From the NCBI RefSeq assembly GCF_030655195.1, contig NZ_JAURWA010000151.1, forward strand, positions 1 through 55,803: a stretch of 55,803 nt of DNA, written 5' to 3'. The position numbers were made by a program, and so were the translations under genes. Below the pieces are notes generated by a model that worked only from the letters and a program-made list of their open reading frames with translations, was not told where the DNA came from and ran no database searches. The DNA is from Patulibacter sp. GTDB lineage: Bacteria; Actinomycetota; Thermoleophilia; Solirubrobacterales; Solirubrobacteraceae. Of the stretch, positions 20,850 to 29,509 are shown piece by piece (the stretch's first letter is position 1; the number at the start of each line of letters is the position of its first letter).

Positions 20850-20855
20850 TATACT
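20850..20855 (+). promoter_or_regulatory. Promoter -10 of the DUF151 gene
   Basis: TATACT, about 60 bases upstream of the ATG; one of the closest matches to TATAAT in the window. No clear -35. Confidence 0.45.
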
Positions 20856-20914
20856 CGTGGTGCAGGATGCCGAGTCGGCCTTCTGGCCCCGCACCCTCCC
20901 CTCGGAGCAGATCC

Positions 20915-21403
20915 ATGCAGGAGATGACCATCTACGGCGTGAGCTTCGACATGGTCGGCAAGCAGCCGATCGTGCTCCTGAAGTGCGCCGAGTCCAACCG
21001 CTTCCTCCCGATCTGGATCGGGCACCCGGAGGCCGCGGCGATCCTCATGCGGCTCCAGGGCGCATCGACGCCCCGGCCGATGACCCACGACCTCATGGTC
21101 GACGTCCTCGAGCAGTTCGAGGTCAAGTGCACCAAGGTGGCGGTCACCGAGCTGCGCGACAACACCTTCTACGCGACGATCACCCTCGAGCAGAACGGCA
21201 AGGAGGTCGAGGTCGACTCCCGGCCGTCGGACGCCCTGGCCTTCGCGGTGCGCAGCGGCGCGCCGATCTTCGCGGCCGACGAGGTCATCGAGGAGTCGGC
21301 GATCGAGTTCGACAAGGGCTCGGAGGAGGCCGACGACGTCGTCGACCGCTTCCGCAGCTTCCTGGACGACGTGTCGCCGGACGACTTCGGCCAGCAGGGC
21401 TGA
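20915..21403 (+). CDS. DUF151/bifunctional nuclease family protein
   Basis: 162-residue BFN-domain protein. The conserved core runs from PIVLLKCAESNRFLPIWIG through EAAAILMRLQG and RPMTHDLM to VDSRPSDALAFAVRSGAPIFA. Plant and archaeal relatives show RNase/DNase activity; the bacterial role is unclear. ATG 20915 follows GGAG at 20904-20907 with good spacing; ATG 20924 is an alternative. The C-terminal 35 residues are acidic. A single-gene transcript is likely, because the next gene is convergent. Confidence 0.92.
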   Translation: MQEMTIYGVSFDMVGKQPIVLLKCAESNRFLPIWIGHPEAAAILMRLQGASTPRPMTHDLMVDVLEQFEVKCTKVAVTELRDNTFYATITLEQNGKEVEVDSRPSDALAFAVRSGAPIFAADEVIEESAIEFDKGSEEADDVVDRFRSFLDDVSPDDFGQQG

Positions 21404-21491
21404 GCCTCGGGCGGGGCGCCGTCGCGAGTCCGCCCTGCCCCACCGGCCCGCCGTCCTGCAGGATCCGTTGCAGATGGCGCGTCCGCGCTCG

Positions 21492-21511
21492 TCTGCACGT
21501 GATCGTGCAGA
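21492..21511. terminator. Hairpin between convergent genes
   Basis: Perfect 8-base-pair stem with a TGAT loop in the 139-base gap between the DUF151 gene and ddl. It could serve both directions; no T-run. Confidence 0.45.
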
Positions 21512-21542
21512 GCCGCCCTCGAGGATGCGCCGGGCGTCGCCC

Positions 21543-22481
21543 TCAGGCCGGTCCGGCCGACACCTGCAGCGCCAGGTCGATCAGGCGGGCGACGAGGTCG
21601 TCGAACTCGATGCCCGCGGCCTCGGCCGCCACGGGCAGGTAGCTCGTGTGCGTCAGGCCGGGCACCGCGTCGACCTCGAGGACGGTCAGCTCCTCCGTCG
21701 CCCGGTCGACGAGCAGGTCCACCCGGGCGAAGCCGCGGCAGCCCAGGGCGTGGAACGCCTTGAGGGCCAGCTCCTCGGCCGCCGCCGCGGTGGCGGGGGA
21801 GAGCTCGGCCGGGCACGTGAACGTCGTGCGACCGATCGTGTACCGCGCGGAGTAGCGGTCGACGTCGGTCGGCTCGACCTCGACGATCGGCAGCGTCGCG
21901 CCGTCGAGCACCGAGACCGAGAGGTCGCGGCCGTCGACGTGGTGCTCCAGCAGCACGCGGTCGTCGTAGGAGAGGGCCGCCAGCAGGGCACCCGGGGCCT
22001 CCTCCGCCTTCGCCACCATGCGCAGGCCGAGCGCCGAGCCCTGGCGGGACGGCTTGACGACGAGCGGATACCCCAGGCGCTCACCCACGCGACCGAGCGC
22101 GTCGGCGGCGCCGAGCTGCTTGAACGCGGAGCTCGAGACGCTGACGGCGTCCGGGGTCGCGACGCCGGCCGTCGAGAGCACCCGCTTGGCGACGACCTTG
22201 TCCCAGCACTGCTCGCAGGATCCCGGCCCGGAGCCGGTGTAGGGGATCCCCAGGACCTCCAGCAGCTCCTGGACGGTCCCGTCCTCGCCGTCCTCGCCGT
22301 GCAGCGCGACGAACGCGACGTCGGGCGCCAGATCGATGAGGTGCGAGACGAGGCCGTGGTCGATGTCGACGTGGTGGACCTCGTGGCCCAGGCGCCGCAG
22401 GGACTCCTCGACGCGCTGCCCGGACTGCAGGGAGACCTGCCGCTCGAGCGAGCGCCCGCCCTGGAGCACCGCGACCCGCAT
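21543..22481 (-). CDS. ddl: D-alanine-D-alanine ligase family protein
   Basis: 312-residue ATP-grasp enzyme, predicted to join two D-Ala for peptidoglycan precursors. Recognisable parts are VAVLQGGRSLERQVSL, FVALHGEDGEDGTVQELLE, GIPYTGSG, the ATP-grasp segment VVKPSRQGSALGL and the C-terminal LEVDAVPGLTHTSYLP, where many Ddl enzymes have EINTLPG. The first ligand-binding Glu of GGxSxE is kept (SLE). Start ATG 22481 overlaps the aminotransferase stop by one base, so both are co-translated. No other mur genes are near, so D-Ala-D-Ala ligase is the likeliest but not the only possible ligase activity. Confidence 0.88.
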   Translation of the reverse strand: MRVAVLQGGRSLERQVSLQSGQRVEESLRRLGHEVHHVDIDHGLVSHLIDLAPDVAFVALHGEDGEDGTVQELLEVLGIPYTGSGPGSCEQCWDKVVAKRVLSTAGVATPDAVSVSSSAFKQLGAADALGRVGERLGYPLVVKPSRQGSALGLRMVAKAEEAPGALLAALSYDDRVLLEHHVDGRDLSVSVLDGATLPIVEVEPTDVDRYSARYTIGRTTFTCPAELSPATAAAAEELALKAFHALGCRGFARVDLLVDRATEELTVLEVDAVPGLTHTSYLPVAAEAAGIEFDDLVARLIDLALQVSAGPA

Positions 22482-24028
22482 CAGGCGGTCCCGCGGCGAC
22501 GGCCGGCGGTGCGCAGCGGCACGATCGACGAGTCGTCGGTGGTGGTCGAGGTGCGGGCGTCGCCGGAGCCCGACCGGGTCGAGCGGCCGCGAGGACGAGC
22601 GGTGCCCGCGATCGAGGCGTAGAGCTCGAGCTGCTCGGCGATGACGGAGCCGATGCGGCTGATGCCCTCGCGGATGTCGTCCTCGCCGACGCCGGAGAAG
22701 TTGATCCGCATCGAGTTGCCGCCACGGCCGTCGAGGAACGCACCGCGGCCGGGGACGAAGGCGACGTTGTGCTGCAGCGCCCGGGCCAGCAGGTCCGTCG
22801 TGTCCAGGTAGTCCGGGAGGGTGAGCCAGACGAAGAGCCCGCCCTTGGGCCGGGTCCACGTGGTCCCGTCGGGCATGTGGCGCTCCAGCGCCTCGAGCAT
22901 CACGTCGCGACGGGCCTGGTAGACGGCGGACTGGTGGCGCACGTAGTCCCGCCAGTCGCGCTCCTTGAAGTAGTAGGCGACGAACAGCTGGGACATCGAC
23001 GACGAGTTCAGGTCCGAGCCGGCCTTGCCGATGACCATCTTCTGCCGGACGGGGGCGGGGGCCACGGCCCAGCCCACCCGGATGCCCGGGGAGAGGATCT
23101 TCGACAGCGTGCCGGCGTAGATGACGAAGCGCCCGCCGTCGAGCGAGAGCAGCGTCGGCAGGGGGTCGCCCTCGTACCGCAGCAGCCCGTACGGGTTGTC
23201 CTCCAGCACGAGGATCTGCCGCTCCTGCGCGATCTTCACGAGGGCATGGCGCCGCTCCAGGGACATCGTCACGCCACCCGGGTTCTGGAACGTCGGGATC
23301 GTGTAGATGAACTTCGGCCGCCGGCCCTCGGCCTCGAGGCGGTCCAGCGTCTCCTCGAGGACGTCGATCCGCATGCCGTCGTCGTCCATCTCGACCTGCA
23401 CGAGGTCGGCCTCGTAGGCGGAGAACGTGGGGACGGCCCCGGGGTAGGTCGGGGCCTCGGCCACGATCACGTCGCCCGGGTCCACGAGCGTCTTGCAGAC
23501 GAGGTCGATGACCTGCTGGCCGCCCGTCGTCACGAGGATGTCGTCGGGGTCGACGATCGTGCCCTCGGCCGCCATGACCTCGGCCAGGCACGGGCGGATC
23601 TCCGCCATGCCCTCGGTCGGCGCGTACTGCAGCGCCCGGGCGGAGTCGCCGGCGGCCATGTGGGAGAGCACCTTGGCCAGGTCCTCGGCCGGGAACAGCG
23701 TGGTGTCCGCCAGGCCCCCGGCGAGCGAGATGACCTCGGGGCGCTCCGTGAGCGCCATCAGGTCCCGCATCGCCGAGCTCTTCATGACCCGGGTGCGCTG
23801 GGCGAACAGCCCGGCGTACCGCTCGCGGTCGCCCGGGGGGCGGGTCGAGGCCGCAGCCGGCGGGCCGGAACGGGTATCGGACGTCGAGGCGCCGCTCCCA
23901 CCGGCGGCGGCACCGTCCGCCGGACCAGCGTCACGGGACCCGGGACCGGCGGCCGCTGCGGCCCCGGCGCGGGATGCGATCCCGTCCGTGCCCCGCGTGG
24001 CGGTCGGGTCCTGGTCCTCTACAGTCAT
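22481..24028 (-). CDS. PLP-dependent aminotransferase class I/II
   Basis: 515-residue fold-type I aminotransferase. The N-terminal 75 residues (acidic, then Ala/Gly/Ser-rich) and the last 45 (Arg/Ser/Thr-rich) look disordered. The core shows SLAGGLADTTLFP, TTGGQQVIDLV, TIPTFQNPGGVTM, the PLP-contacting DNPYG (277-281), and SK with the Schiff-base Lys310 followed by ILSPGIRVGW. This matches the LysN/2-aminoadipate and MocR-like aminotransferase group, without the MocR DNA-binding domain. The substrate is unknown; coupling to ddl hints at amino-acid supply for cell wall. ATG 24028 lies only 27 bases from the divergent DUF4126 start. Confidence 0.9.
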   Translation of the reverse strand: MTVEDQDPTATRGTDGIASRAGAAAAAGPGSRDAGPADGAAAGGSGASTSDTRSGPPAAASTRPPGDRERYAGLFAQRTRVMKSSAMRDLMALTERPEVISLAGGLADTTLFPAEDLAKVLSHMAAGDSARALQYAPTEGMAEIRPCLAEVMAAEGTIVDPDDILVTTGGQQVIDLVCKTLVDPGDVIVAEAPTYPGAVPTFSAYEADLVQVEMDDDGMRIDVLEETLDRLEAEGRRPKFIYTIPTFQNPGGVTMSLERRHALVKIAQERQILVLEDNPYGLLRYEGDPLPTLLSLDGGRFVIYAGTLSKILSPGIRVGWAVAPAPVRQKMVIGKAGSDLNSSSMSQLFVAYYFKERDWRDYVRHQSAVYQARRDVMLEALERHMPDGTTWTRPKGGLFVWLTLPDYLDTTDLLARALQHNVAFVPGRGAFLDGRGGNSMRINFSGVGEDDIREGISRIGSVIAEQLELYASIAGTARPRGRSTRSGSGDARTSTTTDDSSIVPLRTAGRRRGTA

Positions 24029-24035
24029 GCTCGAA

Positions 24036-24041
24036 ACGGTA
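24036..24041 (-). promoter_or_regulatory. -10 of the aminotransferase gene (leaderless)
   Basis: TACCGT on the minus strand, 7 bases before the ATG at 24028, placing the transcript start at or beside the start codon. Confidence 0.4.
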
Positions 24042-24055
24042 TCGCCCCCACGCAC

Positions 24056-24631
24056 ATGAACTATCTCCTCGACCTCCTCCAGGGCCTCGGCGTCGCCGCC
24101 GCGGCCGGCGCCAGCCCCTTCCTCCCGCTCGCGGTGGCCGCGCTCGCCGGTCTCGCGAACCTCGGGGCGGACTACGAGGGCACCTCGTTCTCGTTCGTCG
24201 AGTCGCCCGTGCTGCTGGCGCTCGCCGTCGTGCTGGCGGTCGCCGCGCTGATCGCCCGCCGCCGACTCGAGACGCAGACCGCCGAGCGCGTCCTCCTGGG
24301 CCTCGGCGTGGTGTTCGGTGCGGTCGTGGCCGCCGCGACGGTCGCGGACCGCAGCGACGTCTGGTGGCCCGCGCTGATCGCCGGCGGCGTCGTGGCGTTC
24401 GTGGTCGGCACGGCGGTGCAGGCGCTCCTGCGGCGCACGCGGGCCCGCCTCGAGGACGAGCAGCGCACGCTCCTGTCGATCGGCGGGGCCCTCGGCGCCG
24501 CACTGGTCGCCCTGCTGTCGGTCGTGCTCCCCCCGCTGGGTGCCCTGGCCGTCGCGGCCGGGGTCTGGCTGTTCGTCGGCGGACGGCGCCAGGACACCAC
24601 GAAGCACGCCGGGCTGCGGATCCTCCGCTAG
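24056..24631 (+). CDS. DUF4126 domain membrane protein
   Basis: 191-residue polytopic protein, about five hydrophobic segments. The N-terminus (LLDLLQGLGVAAAAGASPFLPL) matches the DUF4126 pattern, a family of unknown function found in many bacteria. ATG 24056 is chosen since the family begins here. It ends with TAG at 24629. Its reading frame continues open beyond this TAG into the following phosphodiesterase, which lacks a standard start. It begins 27 bases from the divergent aminotransferase. Confidence 0.85.
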   Translation: MNYLLDLLQGLGVAAAAGASPFLPLAVAALAGLANLGADYEGTSFSFVESPVLLALAVVLAVAALIARRRLETQTAERVLLGLGVVFGAVVAAATVADRSDVWWPALIAGGVVAFVVGTAVQALLRRTRARLEDEQRTLLSIGGALGAALVALLSVVLPPLGALAVAAGVWLFVGGRRQDTTKHAGLRILR

Positions 24632-24700
24632 CGCACCGCCGGCACCCGCCCGATCCCGGACCACCGCATCGCGGACCCCGACCAGCGCCCGCCGCGGCGC

Positions 24701-26251
24701 CTGATCTTCGCGGTCGTCGACGGCTGCGCGCCCGCGCAGCTGCGGCGCGCGATCGACGGTGGCCGCGCCCCGATGCTCGCCCGGGCGGTGGCCGAGGGAC
24801 GGCTGCACGACTCGGTGGCCGCCTTCCCGTCGGTCACGCCGGTCTGCGCGACCGCGCTGGCCACCGGCGTGCGGCAGGACCGCCACCGGATCCCGTCGAT
24901 CAACTGGTGGGACCGCTCGCGCGACCGGTACGTCGAGTACGGGTCGAGCTTCCAGGCGTCCCGCCGCCTGGGGATCGCCCGGCAGCTCGCAGACGTCACG
25001 TACCACCTGAACGGCCGGCACCTGGCCCCCGAGGTGAGGACGGTCTACGAGGCGCTCGACGACGCGGGCGTGCGCACGGGCGGGACGACGTTCCTCATCA
25101 CCCGCGGTCGTCACCGCCACCGCCTCGCGCGGGACCGCCCGGCCACCCGCCTGGCCGCGTCGGTCATGCGCTCCCCGCTGATGGGTCCCAAGGAGCTCTT
25201 CTTCGCCGACCTCGTCGCGACGCAGGACACGCCGTGCCGTTCGCGCTTCGGCCGGCCGGGGATGCGCGACCAGCACGCCGGGTGCGTCTCGGCGCACCTC
25301 GTCGCGCACGACCTCGTCGACTTCCTGCTGCTGTCGTTGCCCGACAACGACACGCACAGCCACGCCAACGGCCCGGACGCCCAGATCGAGTCGATCGAGG
25401 CCGCCGACGCCGAGATCGCCCGGGTCGCGGAGGCCGCCGGCGGCGTCGACCGGTTCTTCGCCGAGTGGGCGCTCGTCGTCGCGTCCGACCACTCCCACGC
25501 GCTGGTGACCCGACGGACCGACCCGCGCCCGGCGTTCGAGCCGTTCGGCATCACGGGGCCCGGTGCCCGCAGGACGCGCGACCGGATCGCGTACTGCCCG
25601 GCCTCCCGCGCGGCCATGGTCTACGTCCTGGACCCGGAGCAGCGCGGCTCCCTCCTCCCGCGGCTCGTCGCCACCGGCCGCGGGATCGAGGGGGTCGAGC
25701 TCGTCGTCTGGCGGGACCCCGAGGGCCGGGGCGTGATCTCCTCCGGGGCGGACGCGGCGGAGGCCGGCGAGCTGCGGTTCCGTCCCGCCGCGGCGTCGGG
25801 ACGGCCCACGGACCCCGCGCCGGACGCCACGGGGGCGGACCCCGGGGAGCGGGTCGTGCGCGACGAACGCGGCGGCACGTGGATCGTCTCGGGGGCCCTC
25901 GCGGTCGTCGGGGCGACCGTGGAGGACGACGTCCTGCGCAGCGCGAGCCACCCCGATCCGCTCGGGCGCTGCTGGTCGGCCCTGACCTGCGTGAACTCGG
26001 GCGATCTGCTGCTCTCGGCGGGCGAGGGGGCCGAGTTCCCCGACTGGGGCGGCGTCGACCATCTGGGGGGCGGCAGCCACGGGTCGCTGCGCGCCGACGA
26101 CGCGGTTGGCATCCTGATCCATCACGGACTCGTCGACCAGGACGACCCGCGCGGCCGACCCGAGCTCGCGGAGGACGCCTGGTCCATCGAGGACGCGACC
26201 CCGATGATCCTCCGCCACTTCGGAGTCGGGTCGACGCCCGGCAGCCCATGA
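24701..26251 (+). CDS. Alkaline-phosphatase-superfamily phosphodiesterase (type I PDE/NPP-like)
   Basis: About 516 residues if read from CTG 24701. The metal-binding set of the family is present: first Asp in LIFAVVDG, nucleophile Thr in FPSVTPVCATALATG, Asp and His in SLPDNDTHSHANG, Asp-His in VVASDHSHA and the late His in GGGSHGSLRADDA. An intact catalytic site is therefore likely; the substrate is unknown. The first ATG (24773) lies after the essential first Asp, and no ATG, GTG or TTG occurs in frame between the preceding TAG (24629) and the core, so CTG, another rare codon or TAG readthrough must start it. The stop overlaps the GtrA start (ATGA). Confidence 0.85.
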   Translation: MIFAVVDGCAPAQLRRAIDGGRAPMLARAVAEGRLHDSVAAFPSVTPVCATALATGVRQDRHRIPSINWWDRSRDRYVEYGSSFQASRRLGIARQLADVTYHLNGRHLAPEVRTVYEALDDAGVRTGGTTFLITRGRHRHRLARDRPATRLAASVMRSPLMGPKELFFADLVATQDTPCRSRFGRPGMRDQHAGCVSAHLVAHDLVDFLLLSLPDNDTHSHANGPDAQIESIEAADAEIARVAEAAGGVDRFFAEWALVVASDHSHALVTRRTDPRPAFEPFGITGPGARRTRDRIAYCPASRAAMVYVLDPEQRGSLLPRLVATGRGIEGVELVVWRDPEGRGVISSGADAAEAGELRFRPAAASGRPTDPAPDATGADPGERVVRDERGGTWIVSGALAVVGATVEDDVLRSASHPDPLGRCWSALTCVNSGDLLLSAGEGAEFPDWGGVDHLGGGSHGSLRADDAVGILIHHGLVDQDDPRGRPELAEDAWSIEDATPMILRHFGVGSTPGSP

Positions 26252-26706
26252 GCACCTCCGAGTTCGAGCTCCCCGCCCCCGCCGCGCCCCTGCGCGTCCG
26301 CCTGGCCCAGGCCGCGCGGAGCCGCTCCGCGTGGACGCAGCTGCTGCGCTTCGCGGTCGTCGGGGCGACGGGTGCGGTCGTCAACCTGCTCGTCTACGCC
26401 GTGGCCGCCGGCCCGCTGGGCTGGGACTACCGGCTCGCCGCGCTCCTGGGCTTCGCCGTCGCCGTGACGAACAACTTCGCCCTGAACCGCCTGTGGACGT
26501 TCGCGGGCGCCACCGGGCACGCCGGGTTCCAGGCCGCGCGCTTCGTCGCCGTCAGCCTGGCCGGCCTCGGGGTCAACCTGCTCGTCCTGCACGTGCTGGT
26601 CGACGGGTTCGGCACGGGCAAGCTCGTCGGGCAGGCGATCGCGATCGGCGCGGCGACGCCGATGAGCTTCGTCGGCAACAAGCTCTGGAGCTTCGCCGAG
26701 CGATGA
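26248..26706 (+). CDS. GtrA family membrane protein
   Basis: 152-residue GtrA-like protein with four predicted transmembrane helices after a 30-residue cytoplasmic start. Family motifs are LLRFAVVGATGAVVNLLVY, the basic NNFALNRLWTF between helices 2 and 3, and FVGNKLWSF at the end. GtrA proteins are thought to flip or handle undecaprenyl-phosphate sugars for surface glycosylation. Start and stop both overlap the neighbours by 4 bases, tying it to the phosphodiesterase and the next membrane protein. Confidence 0.92.
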   Translation: MSTSEFELPAPAAPLRVRLAQAARSRSAWTQLLRFAVVGATGAVVNLLVYAVAAGPLGWDYRLAALLGFAVAVTNNFALNRLWTFAGATGHAGFQAARFVAVSLAGLGVNLLVLHVLVDGFGTGKLVGQAIAIGAATPMSFVGNKLWSFAER

Positions 26707-28661
26707 GCCCCCGCGCCCCGGCCGTCCTCGGGGTGCTGGTCGCCGTGATCCTCGCGCTCGCGGGACAGGCGTCCGTCGCCGCTGCGCAGACGACGACGAC
26801 CGTCACCACGACCGTGACGTCGGGCCAGGCGCCCGCCGCCGGCACCGGCTCCGGACCCCTTCAGCAGGTCACGCGGGCCGGGTCGACCGACCCCAACGGC
26901 GTGGAGTACGCGCCGACCGAGACGGAGCCCCCGGCGGGGCACCGGCTCTCGGCCCGCGAGGCGTCGCGGATCGCCCGTCAGGACCCGAAGGGGCAGCGGG
27001 TCCGCCGCGAGAACCCGGGCAGCTACTACCGGGTCTTCATGAAGGGCCAGACCCGCTGGCAGATGTCGATCTACGCAAAGGGCAAGCCCCTGACCGAGAT
27101 CGGCCAGGTGATCGTCGACGACGCTTCGGGGAAGGTCACCGAGTCGTGGGACGTGCCCTACGTCGCGTGGACGATGGCCCGCGGCTACGACGGTGCGTTC
27201 GGCCGCTCCATCACGAACCCGTACCTGTGGGGCGTCCTGCTCGTCCTCTTCCTGCTGCCGTTCGTCTCGTTCCGCCCCCTGCGCGGGCCGCCCGTGCCGA
27301 TCCTGCTGCTCGCGGGGTTCTCCGCGCCGCTGGCGTTCTTCAACAACGCCCGCCTGGACTGGGCGGTGCCGCTGAGCTTCGGGCTGCTGGCGTCGCTCTT
27401 CCTCTGGTCGACGGTGCGCGCCCTGCGGCGGCCGCGCTCCGCCCCGCGTCCGCTGCTGCTGCTCGTCCCGACGTCGCTGCTGCTCGTCGTCGGCCTCGGC
27501 CTGCTCGTCTTCCGGATCGTGCTGAACGTCGAGGACGGCAACGTCATCGACGTCGGCTACGCGAGCGTCGTCGGGGCGGACAAGATCGGCGGCGGGATGC
27601 CGGTCTACACGCCGTTCCCGTCCAACGTCGGTCGCGGCGACACCTACGGGCCGCTCACCTACCTGGCGTACGTGCCGTTCGAGCAGCTCTGGCCGTGGTC
27701 GGGGAAGTGGGACGACCTCCCCGCGGCCCACGCCGCCGCGATCGGGCTCGACGCCCTGGCGGCGGCAGTCCTCTTCTTGGTCGGCCGGGCGCAGGAGACC
27801 GTCCGCGCCCTCGGCAACCGGCGCGGCACGCTCTACGCCTACCTCTGGCTGGCCTGCCCGTTCACGGCCTACTGCCTGAACTCCAACTCCAACGACGCCC
27901 TGCCCGCGATCGCCCTGGGCCTGCTGCTGCTCGTCGGCGCACGCCCGTTCGCCCGTGGGCTGGCGGCCGGGGCCGCCGGGGCCGCGAAGATCGCCCCGTT
28001 CGCGATCCTGCCCGTCCTGGCGACGGGGCGACGGGTCCCGCCGACTGTGCCCGTGCACCACGCGCCCCCGGCCTTCTGGCCGACGCGCGGCGAGGACGGG
28101 GTCCGCGAGCCGTTCGGGTCGCGCTTGCGCAGGGGCACGGTGTCCGGCCTGCTGGTGCTGCTCGGCGCCGGCCTCCTGGTCCTCGTCGTCTCGTTCATCG
28201 CCCTGCGCGGCCTGAACTTCCCGCACCTGCTGGACCGCACCGTCGGCTACCAGGCGGGGCGGCCCGCGCCGTTCATGCCGTGGGGCTTCCCGGACTACGA
28301 CCTCCCCGGATGGGTGCGCGACGCGGTGCGCTACGTCGCCATCGCCTTCGCGGTGCTCGTCGCCCTGGTCCCGCGGCGCCACGACCTGACCGGCACCGCC
28401 GCGCTCGTGATGGCGGTCATCCTGGGCCTGCAGATGGCGACGGAGTACTGGTTCTACCTCTACCTCGTGTGGCTCGTCCCGCTGGTGATCGCCGCCGGGA
28501 TCGGGGATCGCCCGCTGCGCTGGCCCGGTGCCCCGGCGGGCGGGCACCCGGGCGTGGTGCCGCGGATGCACGGCCCGGTGCCCGAGGAGGACGCGCCGTG
28601 GGCGGCCGACGTCCGGCGGCGCGAGGCGGCGCGGACGGGCTCCGGCGACCGGCGGGGCTGA
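26703..28661 (+). CDS. Polytopic membrane protein, possible GT-C-type glycosyltransferase
   Basis: 652-residue protein. A signal peptide (1-28, ending AAAQ) precedes a Thr-rich stretch. A soluble part of about 110 residues follows (SAREASRIARQDPKGQR, YYRVFMKGQTRWQMSIYAKG, IGQVIVDDASGKV), resembling a PepSY-like fold. About ten transmembrane helices follow. GDTYGPLTYLAYVPFEQLWPW and FTAYCLNSNSNDALP resemble loops of GT-C/GT87-type mannosyltransferases, but I cannot identify a catalytic Asp with certainty. Overlap with gtrA suggests lipid-linked sugar transfer at the cell surface. Function is inferred. Confidence 0.75.
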   Translation: MSPRAPAVLGVLVAVILALAGQASVAAAQTTTTVTTTVTSGQAPAAGTGSGPLQQVTRAGSTDPNGVEYAPTETEPPAGHRLSAREASRIARQDPKGQRVRRENPGSYYRVFMKGQTRWQMSIYAKGKPLTEIGQVIVDDASGKVTESWDVPYVAWTMARGYDGAFGRSITNPYLWGVLLVLFLLPFVSFRPLRGPPVPILLLAGFSAPLAFFNNARLDWAVPLSFGLLASLFLWSTVRALRRPRSAPRPLLLLVPTSLLLVVGLGLLVFRIVLNVEDGNVIDVGYASVVGADKIGGGMPVYTPFPSNVGRGDTYGPLTYLAYVPFEQLWPWSGKWDDLPAAHAAAIGLDALAAAVLFLVGRAQETVRALGNRRGTLYAYLWLACPFTAYCLNSNSNDALPAIALGLLLLVGARPFARGLAAGAAGAAKIAPFAILPVLATGRRVPPTVPVHHAPPAFWPTRGEDGVREPFGSRLRRGTVSGLLVLLGAGLLVLVVSFIALRGLNFPHLLDRTVGYQAGRPAPFMPWGFPDYDLPGWVRDAVRYVAIAFAVLVALVPRRHDLTGTAALVMAVILGLQMATEYWFYLYLVWLVPLVIAAGIGDRPLRWPGAPAGGHPGVVPRMHGPVPEEDAPWAADVRRREAARTGSGDRRG

Positions 28662-28674
28662 GCCGCCGACGCCC

Positions 28675-29472
28675 TCAGACCTGGGGCGAGACCTGGATCG
28701 GCGTGATCGACGCCGCGCTGCACCGCCGCTCGCCGGCGCGGATCAGGACGGCGCAGAGCCACGGGTCCCGCTCGGAGGGCTCGAAGCGCACCGGCAGCTT
28801 CGTCCGCATCGCCTCGATCGCCAGCTCCTTCTTCACGCCGATCACGGAGTCGCGGGGCCCGCACATGCCCACGTCGGTGATGTAGGCGGTGCCCTTGGGC
28901 AGGACCCGCGCGTCCGCGGTCGGCACGTGGGTGTGGGTGCCGACGACGGCGGTGACGCGGCCGTCGAACTCCCAGCCCATCGCGACCTTCTCGCTCGTCG
29001 CCTCGGCGTGCACGTCGATCAGCACGTGGTCGCAGCCGCGGCGCAGCAGCTTCTCGACCTCGGCCTCGGCCATCGTGAACATGTGGCGGCCGGGGTCGAG
29101 GTAGAGGTTGCCCATGACGTTCAGGACGCCGAGCTTCACGCCGCCGGCCTCGACGACGCACGACCCGTGGCCCGGCATCGACGCCAGGTAGTTCGCGGGC
29201 CGGACGATCTGGTCGACTTCGTCGAGGTACGTCCACACCTCGCGCTGGCGGAACGCGTGGTTGCCCAGCGTGATCGCGTCGACGCCGATGGAGAACATCT
29301 CCTCGGCGATCTTCGACGTGATCCCGACCCCGCCGGCGCTGTTCTCGCCGTTGACGACGACGAACGTCGGGCGGTGCTCCTCGCGGAGGGCGGGGAGAGC
29401 GGCGCGGAGGGCGCGACGGCCGATCGAGCCGACGACGTCCGCGACGAACAGGATGGAGGGCGCGTCGGTCAT
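28675..29472 (-). CDS. YmdB/TIGR00282-type metallophosphoesterase
   Basis: 265-residue calcineurin-like phosphoesterase. Metal-binding motifs are VADVVGSIGRRAL (Asp), VVVNGENSAGGVG (Asn), ITLGNHAF (Asn-His), IDVHAEATSEK (His) and VVGTHTHVPTADA (His-His). This matches the YmdB family, which hydrolyses 2',3'-cyclic nucleotides in Bacillus and affects biofilm. The length equals the family. ATG start 37 bases downstream of the TPR gene suggests a two-gene unit. It converges with the upstream membrane cluster with a 13-base gap. Confidence 0.93.
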   Translation of the reverse strand: MTDAPSILFVADVVGSIGRRALRAALPALREEHRPTFVVVNGENSAGGVGITSKIAEEMFSIGVDAITLGNHAFRQREVWTYLDEVDQIVRPANYLASMPGHGSCVVEAGGVKLGVLNVMGNLYLDPGRHMFTMAEAEVEKLLRRGCDHVLIDVHAEATSEKVAMGWEFDGRVTAVVGTHTHVPTADARVLPKGTAYITDVGMCGPRDSVIGVKKELAIEAMRTKLPVRFEPSERDPWLCAVLIRAGERRCSAASITPIQVSPQV

Positions 29473-29509
29473 CCGACCACTGTCGCACCGGGCGCGCCCG
29501 GGCGCCCGG

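Noticed and set aside
22481..26218. 1245-codon minus-strand frame
   Set aside because: Its C-terminal part is the real aminotransferase; the first 730 codons are antisense to DUF4126 and the phosphodiesterase.
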